Assembly: GCA_949987705.1 (NCBI GenBank)
Contig: OX465282.1
Location: forward strand, 37,908,039-37,972,038
Reading direction: 5' to 3'
From: Thereva unica
Taxonomy: Eukaryota; Arthropoda; Insecta; Diptera; Therevidae
Length of the DNA: 64,000 nt
Below the pieces are notes generated by a model, which was given only the letters and a program-made list of their open reading frames with translations, did not search any database and was not told where the DNA came from. Positions 53,127-63,442 of this stretch are shown here, in pieces. Each line of letters starts with the position of its first letter. Within the stretch, counting starts at the first letter, position 1. A program made the position numbers and the translations under genes.

Positions 53127-53531
53127 TAAAATATTAGCCGCGTACTCCAACAAAGGATTTATTAAATTTCTGATGACCTTTACAAGTCGGGAGTGATAGA
53201 ATATGAGTATTTTAACTTATTAAAACGACAATATCTCAGAAATGGCAATTCCTACGAGAAAATGTATAATATATTTTTTTGTAGATAATCGCCTAATCTA
53301 CAAACGTTGTAAACACAATTTTCTGATAAGACGTACGGTTTAGCATATATTTGCAAAAAACTGATATTTTGACCCTTTGACCTTGAATAAAAAAGTTTGC
53401 AGTCGTCCAATCGCGTGTCAGTCTCTGCAGCTTATGTATAATAATGTTTTTAAGGGCTGTTCCAATTTTCAGCAACTTCCGAATTATGTTCCAATTATGG
53501 CGTTTTTTCGTCTATTTTGACTGGACTAATC
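53127..53531 (-). repeat. Repeat R, copy 2 of an inverted pair
   Basis: Reverse complement of 17261-17655 over about 400 bp with scattered substitutions and small indels. This copy is bracketed by (ACGAAA)-like runs in opposite orientation: 'AAACGAAACGAAAACGAAAC' (about 53050) and 'TCGTTTCGTTTTCGTTTTG' (about 53531), which could be terminal repeats absent from copy 1. Confidence 0.92.
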
Positions 53532-53555
53532 GTTTCGTTTTCGTTTTGTTTCAAA

Positions 53556-55684
53556 TATTAGACTTAAAGCACAGAGTACTTAACATACAGAGGGAACAAC
53601 AGGAACAATGGGTTACGACGTCCAAAATGGGTCACAAGTCGTAACCCATCCGAGCTTTTTGTTTTCTTTGAGAGCGAAACTCATCATGACTCTCTCTTCA
53701 AGTTTTTCACTGCTAAGCAAGATGTGTGTGCGCAATAACTTTTTGGTGTGGTAGTATAGTAATGAACTGAAATAGAATCTTTGGAAAGGAAAAGAATATT
53801 TTTCTACCTGCGATTGTGATAATAAAATGAAATGGGTCTTATATTGTTTTTAACTAACTTTTTTTCGTAAATGAACGATTAGGCTGGCGCACTAAAAATA
53901 TAAAAAACAATTAAAATATTAAAATTGCTAATAAGATTTTTTGGGAGTTTAGATGATATAAAAAATTAAGAATTGTAAAATGATTGGAAAATTTTTAATT
54001 TTTAAAGATTAATGTGTATTTAAATTATTAACTTTACGAAAAAAAGTTATATTACATTTCTAGTTCTAAATCCGTCCAAAAATATTACAAAATTGTTACA
54101 ATTTTAATTTTCGTTTTGTTATAAAATAACTGTTTATAATAATATATCCCTTATGATACCAGGATATACCTTGGCAACTCAACGTTTCCTAACACAATTA
54201 TAAAAATACTATCCTAATATAGAAAATTTATCCTGTGACGCGATGACGCGGTCGAAAGTTCCTTTGCTGCCTGCTCTAATAGTGGAACCAGGTGGTTTAT
54301 TTATTAAATTTACACGTTATATCAAAAACAAATATGTTTCCACTTTGTTTGAAACTCCTAATTTTTCAATTTTTTGGGAGTTACTTGGAATATTTGACAT
54401 TTTTGTTAGTTGCATCGTATTCATGCATTTTAAACACACTTTTCTTTGAACTGGCGTGATGTTTTGAACACAACTTGGGAGCCGTGACACCACTTGCTGT
54501 CAAAATTTGGGGACTCGTTCCCAAAGTGCTTACTGGAACAAAAATACTTCTAGTCCAATCTATCGAACTTACTTTACAAAATTTTCCAAGATCCAACATT
54601 CAAAAACAAAAATCTCTAAAATGGTAGGTTTTATCGCAAAAATAATTACAATAACAACTGTAGATCATGCAATTTTTTCACAAACGATGGTATATACTCC
54701 TTCGAATTTATATTTTGCGAGTTTATATTTTGCATAGTATATAACACCACCGTAGGCGCATTTTAAAACGTAGGCACAACCCACGATTTTTTTGTGATCA
54801 AACAAGCACAACTATATTTGCATATACGGCAAGAACAAAGAGGATAAGAGGGAAATATGGAGGGCATACAGTACACCAAGCTATTTATTAATCGTTATTA
54901 GCAATGTTTCTGTCTTTTCTGGTATAGCACTTTTGCATACGTTTTGATTTAATGGAATTTCTTGCGACCGTTCACTAAACCCCTTCCCAAAAATTTTGAT
55001 ATGAGCTTTACCCAAATCAAGAAGAAGTTGTCAAGGCGAATGTAAGACCCCGGATTAGTACTGTTTATGTAATTTTTACTATTTAAAAGGGACTCATTTT
55101 TAAGTCCAAGCCATTCTCCTTGTTTTAATAAATATTCTTGCAATTATTACAATGTTCAACCTTTGTTTTGAATATATATTAGTTTATAGAAGCCTCATCT
55201 GAGAAATTATTTTTTAACACTATTTCTACCACGATTTTGTGTGTACCTATTTTGACCAAACGGTGTCTTTTCAATCTTTGTAACAAGAAAAAACAGTAAT
55301 CATAAAAACAGCACTGTAATGAAACTTTTTCCTTATTTAATATCACAGTTTTTACAAATCAATGGTTTCTCTACTAAGCATTTTCCACATGCATACTTTG
55401 AAAAGTGTTTTTCGACACCTCTTGGTAGAAACAGTGCTTAAACAACGGTATCAAGTGCCTCTTCTAAATACCAGTACTTTCATTAAAATTTTCATTATCG
55501 ACTTACAAAGAAAGTAAGTCCTTGACAAGAACACCCCCTACGTTTGTTTAACATTGATTATAATTCACAGCATCTAACAAAGTAAAATCTTCATCTTCAT
55601 TGCATGTCATTCGGCTGGAAAATTTTAAATGACATTATCTGCGATAAGGATTTAAACGTCCGGACCACTGTCCTTATAGGTCTG
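53556..55684. other. No gene recognised
   Basis: AT-rich from 53760 to 55600. 'AAGCACAGAGTACTTAACAT' and 'ACAGAGGGAACAAC' at 53568-53604 recur inverted at 58399-58436, so another dispersed repeat is present. Small frames (60-76 codons) show no domain. Confidence 0.5.
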
Positions 55685-56200
55685 GTCTATAATGGACTCC
55701 GACCGGCTTGTACTTTTCAACTTAGTGTTGGAGAAAATAATCCAGGGGTGACATTAAAGGGCAGAATCCCCCACAAATACTGATGGCTTATGACACTGAC
55801 ATCATCGGAAGACCATCAAGAACAGTACAAGCAGCTTTCACCCAGATTGAACCGGCGGCATGAAAGCTGGGACTGCAAATCAACGAAAGCTAAACAAAGT
55901 ACATATATGGTGGCCTCGTCTGCAAGAACACCTAACATTGGTCCCACAATCAAGGTAGAGGAATACGATTTTGAAGTGGTAAAAGTATTTACCTACCTTG
56001 AGTCAATAGTAGCAGCCCACTATAGCATGGTACTAGAAATACGCGCACGGCTTCTAAAAGCCAACAAAACCTACTGCAGTGTGTCAAGACACTTCAAATC
56101 CAAGCACTCTAACCTCTTAACCTTGTTCGACAGTAACTTCCTTCGGAAAATTGTTGTGAAGAAGATACAACCCCAAATTGTACTTAATATATAAAGAACC
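55685..56200 (+). pseudogene. RTE family A LINE, RT thumb region
   Basis: Parallels 25019-25480: 'TATAATGGACTCCGAC', 'CACCTAACATTGGTCCCACA', 'TTTACCTACCTTGAGTCAAT'. It encodes 'VASSARTPNIGPTIKVEE' and 'EIRARLLKANKTY' in the frame starting near 55790. The catalytic YADD is degraded ('MAYDTD'), and there are several deletions upstream. Decayed further than the copy at 24671. Confidence 0.9.
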
Positions 56201-56760
56201 TGCCACAACCATAGATATATCACGCCTACATTAGATAGGACATGTAATGGGAATGCCTGCAGAAGTGCCCCAAACTTCCTGTTCCTCCAAAGGCCAGAGC
56301 GATTAGGGTTACAAGACCTAGGAAGAGATATAAAGGTGACAAAAAAATGAACTTACAATTGGGTTACCAACCAGAACACAGAGATACAGGACCAAGATCA
56401 TTGAACGAAAGTTCTTGAGGAGGCCTAGGCTCACAGACGGCTGTAGTGCCAATGATGATGGAGATAAAGGACAATTCCGAAAATTTTACAACGACGAGAT
56501 CTACGAGCGTTATAGCGACATAGATGTTGTGGAGAAATCAAAGCGCGGTAGGTCCCGGTGGACAGGGTATCTAGCTCTTATGAGTGAAGATGGACAGGAT
56601 CGGAAAGTTCTCTACGGTAACATCTATGAGGGCGATAGCGAGGGAAACCCAACGTTCGCTGGAAGGATGGCTGGATAGAATCGGGATTGGTGGCGAGAAT
56701 AGTTACGAGAGGGCGGGACGGTAAAGCGATTGTAGAGCCGTTAAATAAGAAGAAGTCATT
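56201..56760 (+). pseudogene. RTE-type LINE, C-terminal region and tail
   Basis: Near 56230 the sequence gives 'IGHVMGMPAEVP' (the 'LGH..RM' block). From 56390 a second block reads 'TIIERKFLRRPRLTDG', 'FYNDEIYERYSDIDVVEKSK' and 'RGRSRWTGYLALMSEDGQDR', the equivalent of 'ERKVLRKIYGP...Y..DIVE..K..RLRW.GH..RM'. The two blocks duplicate function, so two RTE copies are probably abutted. It ends with 'AGCCGTTAAATAAGAAGAAG', an RTE-like tail, near 56755. Confidence 0.82.
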
Positions 56761-56904
56761 AATGGATGTATGCATACATCGCATAAACCGTATTCACTTA
56801 ACGACCTCGTATTAACCACATATGAACGACCATCTACCAGAGAGAGTCATAAGCTTCAACCAATTCAATTTACAGGACCATATCAAATCAAAAATGTTTT
56901 GGTA

Positions 56905-57495
56905 ACGACCTGCTGCTGATGAGCTTGCAGACAGGGAAACGAAGTGAAAAGCACACCTCACTTAACCCGGATGGGAATGCCCTTGCCTCCTACAAACAAG
57001 CTGTGAGGAAAATCAGCTTGGCTCGAGCTGGGTTGAGTTGGATCACAGCAACGGTGTGCCGCACTCTTCATGCAATGTGGCCAACTTTGGACGCAAAGCG
57101 TTCAACATCTCTTGTTCAGTTGAACCAAAAAGGAGGTAAGCCATATAGTAAAGGTGCTGACCGGTCACTGTACCTTTGCCCCGCACGCCGAAAGATTAGA
57201 ACTTCCCCACAACGACTTATGAAGAAGTTGTGGTAATGAATAAGAAGAAGAAACTGTCTCCCATATTCTCTGTACATGTCCCGCCCTCGGAAGAAAAAGA
57301 GGACCTTCCTTGGCTCACCCTTCCTTAATGGATTAAGCGAGCTGCAAAATATTGGTGCTCCTAACCTCTGTCGCTTTATCAAAAGCTCAAAATGGCTTAA
57401 AATGGCCTGAACTTTGTTCCAACACTACATAGGATGGCATCACAATGTGCCCAATGTCGGGCTTAAGTGGGCAGCCATTTTAACCTGACCTAACG
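56905..57495 (+). pseudogene. LINE family L, RNase H end to 3' tail
   Basis: 'DELADRET'-like RNase H end (56910), 'WPTLDAKRSTSLVQLNQKGG' in the 105-codon frame (57080-57140), then in other frames 'VLTGHCTFAPHAERLELPHN' (57155), 'SCGNE.EEETVSHILCTCPA' (57230; one stop inside), and the 3' UTR 'GGATGGCATCACAATGTGCC' to 'CATTTTAACCTGACCTAAC' (57432-57494). This is the reference for the uninterrupted 3' end that shows where the 22717-25647 element inserted. Confidence 0.92.
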
Positions 57496-58429
57496 ACCAC
57501 TTCAGTGCCGGGATGGCGAGCGCTGTCTCCAAACAAGAAGACAACTTACTTTGTATGAATCATCGTTGCTGGTTGGTCAGCTGATGGGATTCATCAAATA
57601 ATAAAACTGGTATCGCAATTTTTGCAATTAGGTTTGATAGTAAGTTAGTTAGTCATCTTTAGCCCTGGTTTTAAAAATCCGCACCATATAATTGTAGATC
57701 TTTGACGGTTAAAAATGTCTTCTATTTCTTGTGAACATTTAATGAAGTTTAATTTTTATAAAAATTATGTATCTCAAAAATCAATAGTTTTCGAGCTAAT
57801 CATGAAAAACTAAATTTTATCCCTTTTAACCCCCCTAAAAAACCACACCAGGTGAAATTTACATTACATAGCCTGTCGTACATCATAACAAATATGCCCA
57901 CAACAATTCTTTTTTATCAGTTATAAATAAAACAAACTAAGTGCTCTCACATTTTACAATAATAACAATAAAAAGCCAATATCCCCGAGAATATTCCTTA
58001 GTTAAACCAGAAAGGTAGATTTTTTATGCTATCCACCAAAATTTAATTTTGTTCATGGGCAGAGAACTTTGTTTTTTTCTTCGTACGTGCATAAATGAAA
58101 AAAAAAACACTCATAGCAGATGTTTGGGACTAGAAAAAACTTCCCCCCCTTTCGAATTTTCCTTACCGCACCGGAATGCTCCTATCAACTTTCTCCATAA
58201 TAATATGCTGGCACATTATTTATATGTATGTGTGTAAGGTAAGACCCTCTGCCCGGCGCTTGTTGCTGCGCCAACGAAGTCGTGAGAAAAAGTTAAATTG
58301 GACAGAATTTTCTCTCTTCAAATTTGATATTGTCTCTCACAAAAGCTTGCCAAAAGCTTTACTTCAAAATAATTTGATAACACATTTTGTTCTTCGTTGT
58401 TCCCTCTGTATATTAAGTACTCTGTGCTT
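57496..58429. other. No gene recognised
   Basis: AT-rich, unassigned. The segment 58399-58436 is the inverted counterpart of 53568-53604. No supported frame. Confidence 0.5.
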
Positions 58430-58625
58430 AAAGAAAGTGGAATCGACGGCCGCCGTTCACAGCTGCATCGGCCAGGCAACAACAACTGTCACCTGGCTCA
58501 AGTGGTGCATATGGAAACGAACAAATATTGCCATTAAAACGAAAGTACGCCTTTACCGTAAGTTGATCCTTTCGATTTTTCTGTATCAATCGGAAACGTG
58601 GACACTGCTCAAGCTGGTGACATAT
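58430..58625 (+). pseudogene. LINE family D, RT thumb scrap
   Basis: 'GTTCACAGCTGCATCGGCCA', 'TGCATATGGAAACGAACAAA' and 'GGAAACGTGGACACTGCTCA' match 37684-37850 with few differences. It encodes 'AAVHSCIGQATTTVTWLKWC' and 'KTKVRLYRKLILSIFLYQSE'. Truncated at both ends. It lies in a 181-codon frame that is otherwise unrelated sequence. Confidence 0.92.
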
Positions 58626-59257
58626 AATATAGAAGTGTGTATATTCAAATGCGACTTGACGGAATATTCCGTGAATGGAGTACTACTTTCAACTTTTTCT
58701 GCATTACTAAATTTGGCATAGCACGCAAAAGCATACAAACACATGCACTCGTTACTTAAATCTTTGGGTTATGTGTGAAAGCCGAGACGAACCATACGAA
58801 TTCCAGAGGGAATTCGCCACATATCATGGACCCGCTGAATGCAATGCATGTATAGTTGTTTTCAAACCTCGTGACATCCCGCGCATGTTCCCCAGCTAAG
58901 CTCTTAAAAATGTTTAAAAGTTCAGACAAAAGCTTCAGTTAACTCCTCCTATCAAATCACTTGCTGCCATGTAATCAGTCGCGACTGCGTATTGCTACCG
59001 GGAGGTGTATCTTTCTGGGACTTCAATGATTATTTAAAAAATTTACAAATTATGACTGAAAAACACCCGTTTTATATATTTTTTTTATTTAAGGTTATTA
59101 TATTTTACACATATGCTACAGAAATAATTTGTAGTAATTTCTACTAAAAAATACGAAATTTGTGTGTTTATCACTTTGATTACTAGATTGTTGACATTTC
59201 CTGCCAGTCGCATACGTGCTTCTGCCCGGGGAGGTGGTGTTGCTTGCGACTGCGGGG
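58626..59257. other. No gene recognised
   Basis: Unassigned. 'CAGTCGCGACTGCGTATTGC' (58977) and 'GCCAGTCGCATACGTGC' (59201) partly mirror each other and may be worn ends of an element into which the hAT MITE at 59258 inserted. Confidence 0.4.
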
Positions 59258-59722
59258 CAGGGCCGTCTTAAAGGCAGGGCACACCGGGCCCGGGCCCAGG
59301 GCCTCCTGCAAAAGGGGGCCTCTTCGTAGAAAATCGTTAAGATATTTATATTTTTTTTTGAAAAAGGTTACTCAAACAATGAAATCAAGTTATTTTAAAA
59401 CTGAAACTAATAAATACATATAATATATATGTATAGGTCTTGGATAGACGAACAAAAAATTGTATGGGGGGTTTAGTCGCTAGGGTGCTTTGAAACTTCA
59501 TCTTCAATCACCAAAATTTCATCTTCAACCACCCTTTTCTCCAAAAAATACGTTATTAACCAATATTTTTTTTTACAAAAGCTTGGACAATTTCGTATGA
59601 ATAATGTTCAACAACTATTATGCTACGACCTTTACTTTTGAAGATTCAAAATTTTACCTCTACTTAAGTGGGCCTCCACCCTAAATAGGCCCAGGGCCTT
59701 CAAGCATTGAAAGACGGCCCTG
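59258..59722. mobile_element. hAT MITE, 465 bp
   Basis: The ends CAGGGCCGTCTT are perfect inverted repeats. 8-bp duplications CTGCGGGG flank it (59250-59257 and 59723-59730). GC-rich palindromic sequence (CCGGGCCCGGGCCC) follows the left end. The interior shares 'ATAGACGAACAAAAAATTGT' (here) and 'ATAGACGAACAAAAAATTAT' (1763-1782), plus 'GCTAGGG.G' further on, with the hAT at 235-2106, so it is likely a deletion derivative of a related element. No coding capacity. Confidence 0.95.
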
Positions 59723-59730
59723 CTGCGGGG

Positions 59731-60296
59731 AACTGTCGGTTTATGAATGAAAACGCTCATTTATTCAAAGGAATTTTTTTCAGCATTTTTTTTAAATTAT
59801 TTTAAATTTAGAAATGAGAAATATTTCGTATAATTAAAGTAAAATTATGCATTATGTTGAATAAACTGCCTTTGTTGAGCAGGAGTTTTTTACATGTATT
59901 TAAAAGCTCTGCTCAACACATAGAAAGATAAATTAACTTTATTCATTCGGCAAGCGCATCCCTTCCCAAATTATTTTGTTGAGTTTTTTCAGTGTTTGTT
60001 GCCGTTTTAACTAAAAAGAGGGGAAATGATGGAACATTATTTATAAAATTTGGCAACGAGGTGCGCAGAACTGCTCAAGTTTTTTGTGTCACGGAGTTTG
60101 AAAAATTCTATACGCTTGTATATGTTACCAGCTTCAAGCCGGATGCTTGATGCTGTAAGCATGCTAAGGGCGACGGCGAAACTATTTTCCTTGGCCACGG
60201 CGAGTGGCCCGACGAAATTTGTTGTGAGCACACACTAAGAGCGACGGCGACACAAATCAAAAAACACACACCGGAATAACCATCGTGCACAGCCGA
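59731..60296. other. No gene recognised
   Basis: Short repeated motif 'CTAAG.GCGACGGCGA' (60165 and 60235). Frames of about 60 codons overlap on both strands, with no domain. Confidence 0.45.
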
Positions 60297-60738
60297 CCCA
60301 GTAGGAATTCTAGGAAGGCCTTACCGATGGAGCACTGAAATAAGTACTCATCTGGTAAGGGGTACCCCTTATTTTCTTGGTGCTAGATGAGCCCTTATAT
60401 AACCCATTACAAGAGAAGGCAGATGGTAAGGTGTAGTCCAGACCTGGAGTTTTCATAAATTTTATAGAAAAAAGAAAACGGGCTATTATCTTCGTCGACA
60501 TAAAATGCGACATTAGCATACTCAATAACCCGGCTCTCATTCGATACGGAGGACAGCAGCTTTGGAGAAGTGGTTAGAATTTAGTCGGAGGACTGCTTAA
60601 GTAAAGCCACTCTCGGGCTTGGAAAGAAAAAGGCATTTGTAAAAGATTAACAAAATAAAAGCATTTCGATACCGGATCACATATCCACAGGCGCCCATGA
60701 ATATTTCTTTTTGCAATGTGCCATTTTCCGCTGGGACT
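60297..60738. repeat. MITE K-related unit, adjacent copy
   Basis: Starts CCCAGTAGGAATTCTAGGAA and carries 'GCACTGAAATAAGTACT' and 'TGGTAAGGGGTACCCCTTA', variants of the motifs in the K element that follows. The right boundary is uncertain (TCCGCTGGGA near 60728-60737 could be it). It reads as a diverged relative placed directly beside the intact element. Confidence 0.5.
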
Positions 60739-61011
60739 CCAGTGGGATTTGTAAGCTTACAGAAGTACTGAAAAGAGCACTTGCTAGTAAGGGGTAGGCC
60801 TTACTACACCCCTTACAGATGAGCAGTTCTGTAAGTACTCTAAGGTAAGTACTTACATATGTAACTGCTCTAAGGTAAGTAGAAAAGTAAGGCCTTACCT
60901 CCTATGACATCGTGTGTAAAAATAAGCACTTCTATAAGGGGTATAGTAAGGCCTACCCCTTACTGGTAAGTGCTTATTTCAGTACTTCTGTAAGTTTATA
61001 GGTCCTACTGG
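60739..61011. mobile_element. MITE K with 68-bp inverted arms
   Basis: The left arm (60739-60806: CCAGTGGGATTTGTAAGC ... GGGGTAGGCCTTACTA) and the right arm (60944-61011, reversed: CCAGTAGGACCTATAAAC ... GGGGTAGGCCTTACTA) pair along 68 bp with about ten differences. The subterminal core GTAAGGGGTAGGCCTTAC is itself half-palindromic. Total 273 bp, non-coding. The target duplication is not evident. A truncated copy is at 32327-32462. Confidence 0.88.
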
Positions 61012-61246
61012 GGAGTATGCTGCACACTTCCACAGAGCACACGAGAATAACAACACAAACCCATGATGCCACAGCGCACATGCAACTTTGACAGGCGACG
61101 GCTACGAAATAGAACTTGAATTGATTCGGTCACCGAACTCGGCGACGTAGTTATCGCAGTGGTCTGCAGATTGTGCAGCTTCATACAAAAGCGGTGTGTT
61201 CTATTCATTTTTGACAGACGCTGAGCAAAGCAATTCGTCGGTCGTC
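61012..61246. other. Unassigned spacer
   Basis: No gene or repeat recognised. The sequence is somewhat GC-richer than average. Confidence 0.4.
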
Positions 61247-61465
61247 TTATAGAATGACGCAGATTCTCGGTGTCTCACTCTGCGATCGCCTTCGAAACAA
61301 GATAGTTAGACAAAGTTGCGATGAACACACACTGATCGAAGAAGAAACGCAAAAATCGTCAAGAATGAAAACGACTCGTGAATGGAGTTTGAGACCCAGC
61401 GGCACTAACAGCGGGAACGTCCCGCTTGGATCACCCGCTAACGGATCAAAGAAGAAAACTTTACC
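61247..61465 (+). pseudogene. LINE family D, C-terminal scrap
   Basis: 'MTQILGVSLCDRLRNKIVRQ' and 'EHTLIEEET' match the C-terminal region of the copy at 37895-37975. After a deletion comes the 3' block 'GTGAATGGAGTTTGAGACCC' through 'AACGGATCAAAGAAGAA' (61377-61456). The whole 'WFGHV' segment is missing. The 77-codon frame here is a fusion of these remnants. Confidence 0.93.
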
Positions 61466-61718
61466 AGTGGCCACCGCTTGGAAGTAAGGAGCGCCCTCTT
61501 TCCATCAGTCCGGCATAGTTAAGCCAAACATGCAAACAAATTATCATTCTTCATCACGCCAGCTATTAGCGACCTGGGCAGTAAAGGGTATACTATCTTC
61601 TAAAAAAACGAACAATTAATGGATCTAATTATAGACAACTCATATTCTTGAAATTTTGTAAATGAGCTATTATGTACACATGCGAGGAATTAAAAAATAA
61701 TATTCTATCGCCGTTTAC
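61466..61718. other. Unassigned spacer
   Basis: No gene or repeat recognised between LINE D and the 61719 MITE. Confidence 0.4.
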
Positions 61719-61865
61719 GGCTGCATTCGAAAATTCAGCCAACTGCGCAGAAATGGCAGCACATCATTCAAAAAATCAAATTGCTGCATCCAACCATATA
61801 TTTCCTGCAGCCGATTCTGCGATACTGCCAATTCTGCGCAGTTCGCTGAATTTTCGAATTCAGCC
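61719..61865. mobile_element. 147-bp MITE with 41-bp inverted repeats
   Basis: The left arm GGCTGCATTCGAAAATTCAG (continuing CCAACTGCGCAGAAATGGCAG) and the reversed right arm GGCTGAATTCGAAAATTCAG (continuing CGAACTGCGCAGAATTGGCAG) match at 38 of 41 positions. TAC occurs immediately outside both ends (61716-61718, 61866-61868), suggesting a 3-bp duplication. The 65-bp core is non-coding. Small size and 3-bp duplication fit a Harbinger-like MITE, although TAC is not the usual TWA. Confidence 0.88.
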
Positions 61866-63060
61866 TACTGCTTAGTTGCTGAATGGTAGTCGTTAAAATT
61901 ATTAGCGTAATCGTACTTGATTTTTATAATGTTTACAATTTGTTTGTTCAATATTCTTCTGTTCAAAAATCCTTTAGTTTTCCTGACCCTATCACACAAT
62001 TCATCGAGCTGTTAATCAATAAATATAAGGCACTTCACAGGCTCCTACAACAATCACCTTTTTGGTTGACACCTGGTCATTTAAATTTACTTAAATATAA
62101 AACATGAACAAAAAACACTTTGCGCTGCACGTACGGAACGTTAAGAATCCAATAATTGGAAAAATTAATAAACGTCTTCAAATCTGAATTATTCAACTAC
62201 TTGTTACACCTCCAATGATGGGCCCATTATTCTCGTCGGTATCCGTCCGGATAACATATCAACGAAAATTCCTTGGAACGCAGAAGGCATATTTGCACTA
62301 ATTGCAATTTGAAAATCTGAACAGACCCAACCAAGTAGGGCAGAATAAAATAAAGAAGGCACGAATTCAGAACGCAGAAAACACGCGGCGTTCGCATTCC
62401 CGCAGCAATATATAATTTTGGGTTGGCATACCTTTCAGGGAATTACCTTGCTACCGGATCTACACACCGACGACCAAATTAAAAGAAAATAAAAGTTAAT
62501 TATTGCTTCCCGTTAATTTGGCAATATTTATATTTAGAAGCAGATTGCTTACCTGAAGAAATAAATTTATAAAAATATAAATAGCAAGTTTTCATGGGGC
62601 TGGTAGTACCAAATTTTAAGGAAACGTGGTTTAGTATAAATGGTTAATGTTTTAAGTTTCACTTCAAGTCATTCAGTGTATAAGTTTCGCAGCTTCATTT
62701 TTGCGACGGCTTTTCAGCTATTTTATTTGGGATAAATGACGCCTTTAAAAATGTACTAAAAGGAAAATAATATTGTCTCTTAACGATTTTTTAAAAATAA
62801 ATCAGAAAAATATCTTTTGTTTAAACCAATTTTATATAGGTACTCTCTGTTTAAAAAAACCGGAAATATGTGCGATGTAATTTCTACTTTCTACTACCGA
62901 GATGAAATCAACCAGCAGGTGTGACTGAATACCTGAAAAACACGTTCATACATATATTAGTTGTGAGTTAGAGGCGCATACACCAAAATAGATAACATTT
63001 CTAGGATTTATATAAGTATGTATTTCATACCATGAATCAAACAGGACAACAGTGGTAGTT
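61866..63060. other. No gene recognised
   Basis: AT-rich, unassigned. A 74-codon frame at 61883-62107 has no domain. Confidence 0.5.
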
Positions 63061-63442
63061 CTGGGGGGTTATCCTGGAATGCGATTCGAAAGTGCGAAGC
63101 AAACGGAAGCGAGTTGCGATTCGATTTAGTTTTAGCATCGCTGAATGCGATCGCATCGTATTGAAGGTATTATCTGAAAAATATACGAAACGAAATTATT
63201 TTCGGCCAACAAACTTCATTTATTAACTTAATTTGTTATTTTGATGCTAACAATTGTTTCAAGAATTTTTTAGAATATTTTAAAACAAACAAATAAATTC
63301 AACGCATCCGTCAATGGCTTTACTCACGGACTGAAATTCGATGACCGACGGACAAATTTGATTCGAATTCACATTGGGGGATACCATTTTCTTATTTCCG
63401 AATTTTTTAACTTTCGAATCGCATTCCAGGATAACCCCCCAG
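63061..63442. mobile_element. 382-bp MITE with perfect 33-bp inverted repeats
   Basis: CTGGGGGGTTATCCTGGAAT, continuing GCGATTCGAAAGT, is identical (reverse-complemented) at both ends, so the element is probably young. The interior is AT-rich with 'GAATGCGATCGCATCG' near 63143 and no transposase. The flanks (TAGTT and CTTTA) do not show an obvious duplication, so the superfamily is open. Confidence 0.92.

Noticed and set aside
58176..58721. The 181-codon frame as one gene
   Set aside because: Only its middle is coding-like (LINE D scrap, 58430-58625); the rest is unrelated sequence read through by chance.
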